From Amycolatopsis mediterranei (GTDB taxonomy: Bacteria; Actinomycetota; Actinomycetes; Mycobacteriales; Pseudonocardiaceae): 64,000 nt of DNA. The translations under genes were made by a program, and so were the position numbers. The stretch lies in contig NZ_CP100416.1 of assembly GCF_026017845.1 (NCBI RefSeq), forward strand, positions 3,380,948-3,444,947, in the 5' to 3' direction. The notes under the pieces are model-generated. The model had not been told where the DNA came from. It searched no databases and saw only the letters and a program-made list of their open reading frames with translations. Each line of letters starts with the position of its first letter. Position 1 is the stretch's first letter. This document shows positions 57,561 through 64,000 of this stretch, piece by piece.

Positions 57561-59516
57561 TCACGGCACCGGCGCGAACCCCGCCGGGCGGGCGGTGAAC
57601 GTGCCGCGGCCCTGCGTGCGGCTCTGCAGCCGGTTCGCGTAGCCGAACAGCTCCGCCACCGGCACCGTGGCCGTCACCACCGCCGAACCCGGCCGGACCG
57701 CCGAGCCGGCCACCCGGCCCCGGCGGGCGGCCAGGTCGCCGAGCACGCCGCCGACCACGTCGGGCGGGACGGTCACCGCCACCTCGGCCACCGGCTCGAG
57801 CAGGCGCAGGACCGACGAGCGCAACGCCTCGCGCAGCCCGAGCCGGCCCGCCGTGCGGAACGCCAGGTCCGAGGAATCCTTCGGGTGCGTCGCCCCGTCG
57901 GTCAGCGTCACCCGCAGGCCGGTCACCGGGTGGCCGCCCAGCGGCCCCTCGGCCAGCGCGTCCCGGCAGCCGGCCTCGACCGCGCGGACGTACTCGCGCG
58001 GCACCCGGCCGCCGACGACGGCCGAGGCGAACTCGAAGCCTTCCGGCGCGGGCGAGACGTCCAGCACGACGTGGGCGAACTGGCCCGCCCCGCCGTCCTG
58101 CTTGACGTGGCGGTACACCAGCCCCGTCACGCCGCTGACCACCGTCTCGCGGTACGCCACCGAAGGACGGCTTACCGCGACCTCCAGGCCACGGTCGCGG
58201 CGCAGTTTCTCCACCGCCACCTCCAGGTGCAGCTCACCCAGCCCGGACAGCACCGTCTGCCCGGTCTCCGGATCGACCCGCACGACCAGCGACGGGTCCT
58301 CCTCGGCCAGCCGCGCCAAGGCCGCCGTCAGCCGCTCGCCGTCGCCCGCCCGCCGGGGTTCGACGGCCACCGAGACCACCGGGTCCGCCGTCACCGGCGG
58401 TTCCAGCAGTACCGGGTCGCCGGGCGCGCCGAGGGTGGCGCCGACGCGCGCCGCCTTCGGCCCGGCCACCGCGACGATGTCGCCGGCCGTCGCACTGTCC
58501 ACTTCGGAATGCCGGTCGGCCTGCACGCGCAGGACGCGGGCGATGCGCTCGGTGCGTCCCGCGTCCGTCACCTGGTCTCCCTTCCGCAGCGTTCCCGAAT
58601 ACACCCGCAGGTACGTGAGCCGTCCCGTCGCCGTCGAGATGACCTTGAACACCAGCGCGGCCAGCGGCGCCGCCGGGTCGGCGGGCCGGTCGGGCCGCAC
58701 CGGCGGGACGTCCGCCGGCGACGGCAGGTACGCGACGACGGCGTCGAGCAGCGGCTCGATCCCGCGGTCGCGGTAGGCCGCCCCGCACAGCACGACGAGC
58801 CCGTCGCCGCTGAGGGTCAGCTCCCGCAGCGCCTTCTCCAGCGTCTCCGCCGAGACCGTGCCGGTGGCGCAGAACTCGTCGAGGGCCACCGGGTGCAGCT
58901 CGGCGACCGCCTCCTCCAGCGCGCGGCGCCGGCGGCGGCCTTCGGCGACGAGCTCGTCCGGCACGTCTTCGTCGCGCAGGCGCAGCAGGTCGACGACACG
59001 GGTGAAGCCGTCCTCGCGCCCGATCGGCAGCTGCACGACCAGCGGCGCCGGGTGCAGCCGCGCCCGGATCGAAGCGACGGCGGCGTCGAGGTCGGCGCCC
59101 GCGCGGTCGAGCTTGTTGACGAACGCGATCCGCGGCACGCCGTGCCGGTCGGCCTGCCGCCACACGGCTTCGCTCTGCGGCTCGACCCCGGCGACGGCGT
59201 CGAACACGGCGACGGCGCCGTCGAGCACCCGCAGCGACCGCTCGACCTCGGCGGTGAAGTCGGCGTGGCCGGGAGTGTCGATGAGGGTGAGCCGGTGGCC
59301 GTTCCACGTGCAGCTGACGGCCGCGGCGAAGATGGTGATGCCGCGGTCGCGTTCCTGCGGGTCGAAGTCGGTGACGGTGGTGCCGTCGTGGACCTCGCCG
59401 GTCTTGTGGGTGGCGCCGGTGCGGTGCAGGATCCGTTCGGTGACGGTGGTTTTGCCCGCGTCGACGTGGGCGAGGATGCCCAGGTTGCGGACGGTGGTCA
59501 GGGGTCGGTTGCGCAC
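57561..59516 (-). CDS. EF-G paralogue / ribosome-protection-type translation GTPase
   Basis: A protein of 651 residues, shorter than housekeeping EF-G (about 700). GTPase motifs: [32 protein letters not shown]. Later domains show [15 protein letters not shown] and [20 protein letters not shown], with the domain IV stretch [11 protein letters not shown]. It could be a second EF-G used in stress, or a Tet(M)/FusB-like protector that clears drugs from ribosomes. The second option is favoured by a leader peptide and a WhiB7-type promoter upstream. GTG at 59516 follows AAAGGA. No other gene shares the transcript. Confidence 0.85.
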   Translation of the reverse strand: MRNRPLTTVRNLGILAHVDAGKTTVTERILHRTGATHKTGEVHDGTTVTDFDPQERDRGITIFAAAVSCTWNGHRLTLIDTPGHADFTAEVERSLRVLDGAVAVFDAVAGVEPQSEAVWRQADRHGVPRIAFVNKLDRAGADLDAAVASIRARLHPAPLVVQLPIGREDGFTRVVDLLRLRDEDVPDELVAEGRRRRRALEEAVAELHPVALDEFCATGTVSAETLEKALRELTLSGDGLVVLCGAAYRDRGIEPLLDAVVAYLPSPADVPPVRPDRPADPAAPLAALVFKVISTATGRLTYLRVYSGTLRKGDQVTDAGRTERIARVLRVQADRHSEVDSATAGDIVAVAGPKAARVGATLGAPGDPVLLEPPVTADPVVSVAVEPRRAGDGERLTAALARLAEEDPSLVVRVDPETGQTVLSGLGELHLEVAVEKLRRDRGLEVAVSRPSVAYRETVVSGVTGLVYRHVKQDGGAGQFAHVVLDVSPAPEGFEFASAVVGGRVPREYVRAVEAGCRDALAEGPLGGHPVTGLRVTLTDGATHPKDSSDLAFRTAGRLGLREALRSSVLRLLEPVAEVAVTVPPDVVGGVLGDLAARRGRVAGSAVRPGSAVVTATVPVAELFGYANRLQSRTQGRGTFTARPAGFAPVP

Positions 59517-59558
59517 GACACGGTCCTTTGTGGACGAAGTGATCGGGACGGCGCGATT

Positions 59559-59571
59559 CCCCGCGACGGGG
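59559..59571 (-). promoter_or_regulatory. Attenuator-like hairpin between leader peptide and EF-G gene
   Basis: On the minus strand CCCCG-TCG-CGGGG forms a short stable hairpin. A second CCCCG lies at the end of the leader reading frame (plus strand 59587-59591) and could pair with the same CGGGG arm, so two mutually exclusive structures are possible. This is the layout of attenuation; the mechanism is inferred. Confidence 0.5.
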
Positions 59572-59583
59572 TTCAGGAACGCG

Positions 59584-59685
59584 TCACGGGGTCCGGTGCG
59601 AGCCGCGCGGCAGGCACCGGGGACGCGAAGACACCAGGATCACCTCGGACCGCGGACGGGAAGCGACAGCAATGCGGCGACGCAC
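59584..59685 (-). CDS. Arginine-rich leader peptide (33 codons) upstream of EF-G paralogue
   Basis: GTG at 59685 has AGGGAG six to seven bases upstream and opens a 33-codon frame ending TGA at 59584, 67 bases before the EF-G start. It begins [12 protein letters not shown] and is rich in Arg, with a late [13 protein letters not shown] end. Short translated leaders of this sort precede many ribosome-targeting resistance genes, where drug-stalled ribosomes alter mRNA folding. Codon use alone cannot prove translation. Confidence 0.6.
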   Translation of the reverse strand: MRRRIAVASRPRSEVILVSSRPRCLPRGSHRTP

Positions 59686-59727
59686 GACCGGCTCCCTTCG
59701 TTCGACGCGGTGGACAGGTTCCGGGGA

Positions 59728-59764
59728 ACAGTAGCGACGCCCGGCTCGGCCGCCAACGCAATTT
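59728..59764 (-). promoter_or_regulatory. WhiB7-type promoter of the leader/EF-G transcript
   Basis: On the minus strand: -35 TTGGCG (59751-59756), a 17-base spacer, -10 TACTGT (59728-59733). An AT run (59760-59764) lies exactly 3 bases upstream of the -35, the hallmark position of the AT-hook contact of WhiB7. The start of transcription would be near 59721, giving a leader of about 35 bases before the GTG. Confidence 0.6.
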
Positions 59765-59784
59765 CGCGGCATCAGCGTGACTGA

Positions 59785-59930
59785 GGAGTCAACTCGCGTG
59801 ATTCAAAGGTCAACTCGCGTGTTTGGACGGTCGACACGCCGGACGCCCCGAGTGCCCGTCGTGTCGTCGCTTCAATCACGCGTGTCGACCCTTCAATCAC
59901 GCGTGTCGGCTCCCCGGTCACGCGGTCAGG
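59785..59930. repeat. Cluster of short inverted repeats, TCRACWCGCGTG units
   Basis: Units in direct orientation occur at 59789-59807, 59809-59826 and, degenerate, 59831-59840. Units in the opposite orientation occur at 59869-59889, 59890-59909 and, degenerate, 59911-59930. The two halves can fold into a long arm. They sit between the PucR gene end and the EF-G promoter. No gene is supported. Confidence 0.65.
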
Positions 59931-61566
59931 AAGGAGGTGGGGCGACCACGCGGAGCTGGAGCATGGCGGCGAACCTCGCTTCCGGGTCCGTCAGGTCGAA
60001 GCCGCCGACCTCGGCGAGGCGGCGCAGGCGGTAGCGGAAGGTGTTCGGGTGCACGTGGACCGCCGCGGACGCCGCGATGACGTCGCCGAACGCGTCCAGC
60101 CAGGCTCGCAGCGTCTCCACGAGGTGGGCCTGGTGCTGCGCGTCGTAGTCGAGCAGGCGGGCGACCGCGCCGGTCGGGCGGTCGCCGCGCGCGGCAACCA
60201 GGTCCTGCAGCTCCAGCAGCAGGGCCTCGACGTGCACGTCGGCCAGCAGGGCGACCCGGCGGCCGGCGCCGCTGCCCGACCGGAGCACCCGCAACGCCCG
60301 GTCCGCGCTGCCGCGGGCTTCCGGCAGCTCGGCCGCGCTGCGCGCCACCGGGCCGATGCCGACCACCGCGCGGACGCGGTCGCCGACCCGGTCCAGGAAG
60401 TCCTGGGCGATCCGCAGGGCGCGCTGCTCGGCGTCGGTGTCGCGGGTCACCGGCACCAGCCCGTAGGCCGTGTCGCCGACGAGCGCCGCGGCGCACCGCG
60501 GGTGCACCGCGCTCAGGTGCATCGCCAGCCCGTCGCTGAGGCGCTGGCGGCCGGCCGCGAGCTCGGCGTCGGCGGCCCCGGTTTCGAGCACCGCGAGGGC
60601 CAGCACGACGACCGGCTGGTCGGCCAGGCCGAGCCGGCTCAGCGCCTCGCGCGCGGCGGGGCCGCCTTCGAGGGCCGTGCTCAGCAGGTCCGCGCGCAGC
60701 CGCCGTTCGACATCGGCGCCGGCGCGGACGCGCAGCAGGTGCAGGGCCACCAGGCGGGCCGCGTCACGCAGCGCCTGCGCGCGGTCGGGGGTCAACGGCT
60801 CGCTCACCGCGGCCCAGATCGAGCCGAGGATCTCCTCGCCCGCCCGGACCGCGACGGCGACGCGCGGGAGCATGAACCCGGCCGGGCTGCCCGCCGGCCG
60901 GTCGACGTAGATCGGCTGATCGCTGCGGTAGAGCTCGCGGAACACGCCGCGCTCGGCCAGCATGCGGGCGAACCGCTCGGGTACCTGCCGGCCCAGGATG
61001 GTCTCGACGCGCGAGGGGTCGGCTTCGTCCTGCCGTCCGGAGAACGCCAGCACGCGCGACCGCCGGTCCTCGATCGTGACGGGCGCGTCGATCAGCGCGG
61101 CGATCGCGTTGGCCACGGCGAACAGGTCGCCCGACGGCAGCCCGGCCAGCGTCTCCCGCCGGGCGTCGCCGACGTCGCCCTCGGCCAGCAGCGACCGCAG
61201 CATCGCGGCGAGCTGGGTCCAGGACGCGCCCCGGGCCAGGCTCAGCAGAGCGACGCCGGTCTCCTCGACGGCGGCGGTGATCGCGGCGGTCACCGTGACC
61301 GGGGCGCGCAGCACGAGCCCGGCCGCGTCGCGGCGGGCCAGCGTCCGCAGCTGCCGCACGACCTCGTCCGGGTCGGCGAGGCCGACGCCCAGCACCAGGG
61401 CGTTCTGCGGCAGCGCGGGCTCGTCGAGCGGATCGTGGATGGCGACGCCGCCGATGCTGCCCGGGGGGTCGCCGTCGCCGAGCACCAGGTCCAGGAGCGT
61501 GCCGCCCAGGTCGTCGAGAACGCGGGCGAGGCCGGCGTGCGGGCGCAGGTTCACGGAAACGAGCAC
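59926..61566 (-). CDS. PucR-type transcriptional regulator with C-terminal helix-turn-helix
   Basis: A protein of 546 residues. The N-terminal part (about 1-130) is a PucR-like sensor with LVLGVGLADPDEVVRQLRTLARRDAAGLVLR. A GAF-like middle follows (VANAIAALIDAPVTIEDRRSRVLAFS), then a GGDEF-like degenerate region (VVGIGPVARSAAELPEARGSADRALRV). The C-terminal HTH_30 is VETLRAWLDAFGDVIAASAAVHVHPNTFRYRLRRLAEVGGFDL. The family activates purine, amino acid or stress genes. GTG or ATG near 61566 begins the sensor. No obvious target is adjacent. Confidence 0.87.
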   Translation of the reverse strand: MLVSVNLRPHAGLARVLDDLGGTLLDLVLGDGDPPGSIGGVAIHDPLDEPALPQNALVLGVGLADPDEVVRQLRTLARRDAAGLVLRAPVTVTAAITAAVEETGVALLSLARGASWTQLAAMLRSLLAEGDVGDARRETLAGLPSGDLFAVANAIAALIDAPVTIEDRRSRVLAFSGRQDEADPSRVETILGRQVPERFARMLAERGVFRELYRSDQPIYVDRPAGSPAGFMLPRVAVAVRAGEEILGSIWAAVSEPLTPDRAQALRDAARLVALHLLRVRAGADVERRLRADLLSTALEGGPAAREALSRLGLADQPVVVLALAVLETGAADAELAAGRQRLSDGLAMHLSAVHPRCAAALVGDTAYGLVPVTRDTDAEQRALRIAQDFLDRVGDRVRAVVGIGPVARSAAELPEARGSADRALRVLRSGSGAGRRVALLADVHVEALLLELQDLVAARGDRPTGAVARLLDYDAQHQAHLVETLRAWLDAFGDVIAASAAVHVHPNTFRYRLRRLAEVGGFDLTDPEARFAAMLQLRVVAPPPS

Positions 61567-61618
61567 CTCCCGAAGCTAGGCGCGACGCCGTCAGCCTAGT
61601 TCGTCGGAGCGGACGGAA

Positions 61619-63247
61619 TCAGCTGCTGATTTGGTTCTTCGCGACGAACTCCTCCCACTGGGGGATGAGCCGGAAGGAGGCGTCGCCGAGCCCGCGGAAG
61701 AACCCGCGCGGCGAGCCGTGCGCGAACTCCGGCTCGTGTTCGTGCCGGCTGTACCGCCGGGTCTCCCAGACGTAGAGCGGGACACCGGCGGGTACGTCCG
61801 GGGTCTCGTGGTACTGCTCGGTGACGAGCACGACCCGATCGTGCCCGGTGGCGGCGGGCGCGGCGGTGCGCAGGTCGGTGGAGTGCCAGCGGATCAGGGC
61901 GTGCAGCGGCGACTCCCCCGGCTCGAGCGGGAACCGCCCGCCGCCGAGGAGGCCGACGTCGGCGTCGTCGCACCGCTGCGCCAGGGCGAGCCCGAAGACG
62001 ATCCGGGTGTCGCTGCCGGGTTCGACCACGACGAGGGTGCGCCCACGCAGCCGGGGGACGACGCCGAGGCTGTGCCGCGCGCCGGCGGCGAGGGCGGGTT
62101 CCCACCGCCGGCTGTCCACCCCGCCCCAGGCCGCGGCGAACCGCAGCGGCCCCGCCCCGGACGCGCGGACTTCCCCGCGATCCCCGATCCGCGCGGCGAC
62201 GGCCATGGCGGTCTCGAACCCGATCCCGGCGGCGTCGAACCGGCGCAGGTGGGCGAGCAGAACGGGGAGGGGCAGGTGCGGGATGAGCGGCTCCAGCCGG
62301 GTGAGGCCGCCGGGCCGGGCCAGCAGGTCGGCCACGGGGAGGGCCGCGAGGAGGATCTCGGTCTGCGCCGGGGTGGTGGCCCGCCGCAGCTGGGCAAGCC
62401 ACTGCCCGGGCGGCGGGTGGCCGTAGTCCGAACGGAGCCGGGCGAGCAGGTGCAGCGGGCCGGCCAGCGCCGGGTGAGCAGTGGTCGACTGTCCCGGCCG
62501 GACTGCCACATGGCCCCGCCGCGGCGGCTCTGTCTGCTCCTCGCCTCCGGCACCGACCACCCCGGCAGCCGGCGGGAGCCCGGAAGCATCCAGCCGATCG
62601 AAGTCCCCCGCCGAGGCCGCAACGACTCCGTCTTCCGGACCAGGGATCCCGGCCCAGCTTCGCACCAGCGGCAACGTTTCCGGAACCGTCCGTACCCTCC
62701 CGTGCCGCCGGGCCAGTGCGTGCCGGAACAGGTCGCCCTGGGCATTGTCGCGGGCCCGGGGATGGACGAGCCTGATCACCTCGCCGAAACGCAGGGGCCG
62801 GGGCGTGCCGATGCCGCCCAGCCACGGCAGGTCGGCGCGGACGAAGCCCAGCTCGAAGTGGTGGCCGCCGTCGTCGTACGCCAGCAGGGCCGGCTCGTCG
62901 TACAACCGCGTCACCGCGTCGGCCACGCCGCGCTTCACCGGCTTCGGCAGCGATGGCCCGTACGCGAAAGCCCAATAGGCCAGCACGTGCCCCGGGTCGT
63001 CGGCGCGGCACAACACCGACGCGATCACCTGCCGCGAGAGCCCGTGCTCACCCCGCTCCAGCCGCCCGGTCACGAACGCCGCCGCCCCGACCAGCGCCGC
63101 GTAACGCATCGGGGTCTCGACGCGCAGCCAGCGCAGGAAACCCGGCGCCCAGCCCGGATCCGCCGCCCGCAGCAGCGAAACGTACCGCTCCCTCTCCGAA
63201 CGCGGCCACGCGAAGAACGCGTCCTGGTACGCCGCCCTGGCCAGCAC
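61619..63247 (-). CDS. TROVE-domain (Ro60-like) RNA-binding protein, start uncertain
   Basis: A protein of at least 542 residues. HEAT-like TROVE helices begin with AAYQDAFFAWPRSERERYVSLL and contain YGPSLPKPVKRGVADAV and FGEVIRLVHPRARDNAQGDLFRHAL, the usual Ro60 landmarks. A Pro/Gly-rich insert sits at about 205-265. The C-terminal VWA-like half has VVVEPGSDTRIV where a DxSxS metal site would be, so the MIDAS looks lost. GTG at 63247 is the first normal start, but similarity (GGGAIIEELYRTV) continues about 12 codons upstream without one. Ro proteins bind Y RNAs and aid RNA quality control. Confidence 0.7.
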   Translation of the reverse strand: MLARAAYQDAFFAWPRSERERYVSLLRAADPGWAPGFLRWLRVETPMRYAALVGAAAFVTGRLERGEHGLSRQVIASVLCRADDPGHVLAYWAFAYGPSLPKPVKRGVADAVTRLYDEPALLAYDDGGHHFELGFVRADLPWLGGIGTPRPLRFGEVIRLVHPRARDNAQGDLFRHALARRHGRVRTVPETLPLVRSWAGIPGPEDGVVAASAGDFDRLDASGLPPAAGVVGAGGEEQTEPPRRGHVAVRPGQSTTAHPALAGPLHLLARLRSDYGHPPPGQWLAQLRRATTPAQTEILLAALPVADLLARPGGLTRLEPLIPHLPLPVLLAHLRRFDAAGIGFETAMAVAARIGDRGEVRASGAGPLRFAAAWGGVDSRRWEPALAAGARHSLGVVPRLRGRTLVVVEPGSDTRIVFGLALAQRCDDADVGLLGGGRFPLEPGESPLHALIRWHSTDLRTAAPAATGHDRVVLVTEQYHETPDVPAGVPLYVWETRRYSRHEHEPEFAHGSPRGFFRGLGDASFRLIPQWEEFVAKNQISS

Positions 63248-63464
63248 CGTCCGGTACAGCTCTTCGATGATCGCCCCTCCCCCGTGCGGCCCGCGAACGA
63301 GGAGAACCGAGACCCGGATCGGCTCCGGGCTGGTCGTCGGCGGACGGTGAGGGGAACACGCGCCACCCCTCCACTCGCTCCGGATCGCGACCCACAGCCA
63401 CGCACCGGAACTCCCCGCTCGCAGGCCCCGCCAGCGTAGCGACGGGGTCCGACAAGAACCGCGG

Positions 63465-64000
63465 CTAGCTCAGCTTCGCGGCCACGTTGTACGCCTCCAC
63501 CAGCAGTTTCGCGTTCGGCACCCGCCGCTGCGGCTCGACGCGGATCGTGCGGCTCTCCCCCGGCAGCAGCCAGAAGTAGTTGTCGCCGTAGCGGGTCGGC
63601 AGCACGCGGTCGGTGCCGTTGCGTTCGCGCAGCGACAGCCGGATCATCGCCGCGACCGTCCGCCCGTCGTTGCGGACCGTCGCGGTGTACGCGTCGCCGT
63701 CCGGTCGCAGCGACGTGGTCAAGCGCGCGCCCGGGAGCTGGTTGAGCGCGCGCATCGCCGCGTCCGTGCGGTACCGCCAGTACGTGTTCTCGGACAGCAC
63801 CGTGCCCCGGCCGTCGGTCAGGGTCAGCCGCAGCAGGTGCAGGTCCGGCAGGCCGTCGGCGAACGGGACGGTGAACGCGGCCGCGGCCGCAACCGGCGCC
63901 ACGTCGAGCTGCTGCTCCTTGGCCTGGCCGAGCGCCGCGCCGTCGAGGCCGTACAGCCGCGCGGTGGCCGTCACGCCGGCCAGCGCCGCCGGGGTGTGGT
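63465..64000 (-). CDS. Glycoside hydrolase family 2-type, C-terminal fragment (exo-glucosaminidase-like)
   Basis: The gene runs off the right edge; 177 C-terminal residues are visible, with no in-window start. The sequence has two Ig-like strands sets: VTATARLYGLDG, LLRLTLTDGRGTVLSENTYWRY and RYGDNYFWLLPGESRTIRVEP followed by KLLVEAYNVAAKLS. The SENTYWRY and YFWLLPGESRTI blocks are typical of the terminal domains of actinobacterial exo-beta-D-glucosaminidases (CsxA) and related beta-mannosidases. The catalytic part is outside the window. Confidence 0.65.
   Translation of the reverse strand, partial: HTPAALAGVTATARLYGLDGAALGQAKEQQLDVAPVAAAAAFTVPFADGLPDLHLLRLTLTDGRGTVLSENTYWRYRTDAAMRALNQLPGARLTTSLRPDGDAYTATVRNDGRTVAAMIRLSLRERNGTDRVLPTRYGDNYFWLLPGESRTIRVEPQRRVPNAKLLVEAYNVAAKLS

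Noticed and set aside
57093..57564. Minus-strand frames through the GC-rich repeats
   Set aside because: They consist of low-complexity Gly/Arg/Ala/Pro translations of the 9-bp repeats and overlap the end of the aminotransferase gene without a plausible start.
63248..63464. Possible Y RNA or tRNA-like RNA beside the TROVE gene
   Set aside because: A GGGTCGCGATCC stretch on the minus strand recalls a T-arm, but I could not build a full acceptor or D-arm fold, so no RNA gene is claimed.

Overview
The window is a high-GC actinomycete chromosome segment, most likely from the Pseudonocardiaceae and plausibly Amycolatopsis. The reasons are the GC-rich third codon positions, frequent GTG and TTG starts, many 1-4 bp start/stop overlaps, a paired DUF6292-type family, the recurrent CCACWGTGG motif inside genes, and gene content. 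This placement is inferred from sequence style and not from a search. I see no rRNA, tRNA, insertion sequence, integrase or CRISPR array. I count 55 genes, including one 33-codon leader peptide and one gene cut by the right edge.

Layout. (1) 0.2-1.9 kb: divergent paralogues of a small actinobacterial family plus a DivIVA-like coiled-coil protein. (2) 1.9-6.2 kb: a two-gene 10-methyl branched fatty acid module (flavoprotein reductase, then SAM methyltransferase), a cold-shock protein and a delta-9-type desaturase, which together suggest membrane-fluidity control. (3) 6.3-20 kb: a xylan-utilisation locus with a deacetylase, GH10 xylanase, two LacI regulators, GH115 alpha-glucuronidase, a CUT1 ABC importer without its ATPase, a GH3 glycosidase and a XynE-like acetyl esterase. 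(4) 20.2-22.9 kb: an Asp23-domain protein with a long acidic repeat region, and a GNAT/E1-like adenylyltransferase fusion. (5) 22.9-28.5 kb: a complete fructose phosphotransferase system including EI and HPr, with three DeoR-type direct repeats in the divergent promoter. (6) 28.6-30.9 kb: an XRE/NB-ARC/TPR signalling protein.

(7) 31-37.2 kb: a TetR gene facing an operon of CYP138-like P450, alpha/beta hydrolase, SDR, EthA-like Baeyer-Villiger monooxygenase and NAD kinase. This reads as hydroxylate, oxidise, insert oxygen, hydrolyse, with NADP(H) supply. (8) 37.3-40.7 kb: miscellaneous membrane, repair and glycosyltransferase genes. (9) 40.9-51.3 kb: the most unusual region. An antigen-85-like secreted acyltransferase/esterase and an SDR diverge from an operon of a small exported protein, a fatty acyl-AMP ligase, a polyketide synthase with the Pks13 domain order ACP-KS-AT-ACP-TE, and an MFS exporter. 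It resembles a reduced mycolate-condensation locus in a lineage thought to lack mycolates. (10) 51.3-57.2 kb: a MarR gene opposite a deazaflavin-type oxidoreductase and a FAD monooxygenase, then assorted genes. (11) 57.5-59.8 kb: an EF-G paralogue preceded by an arginine-rich leader peptide, a small attenuator-like hairpin and a WhiB7-type promoter. (12) 59.9-64 kb: a PucR-type regulator, a TROVE/Ro60-like protein and the 3' end of a GH2-type glycosidase.

The genes form compact operons. Clear inverted-repeat operators sit in several divergent promoters (TetR, MarR, LacI), and strong hairpin terminators separate several units.
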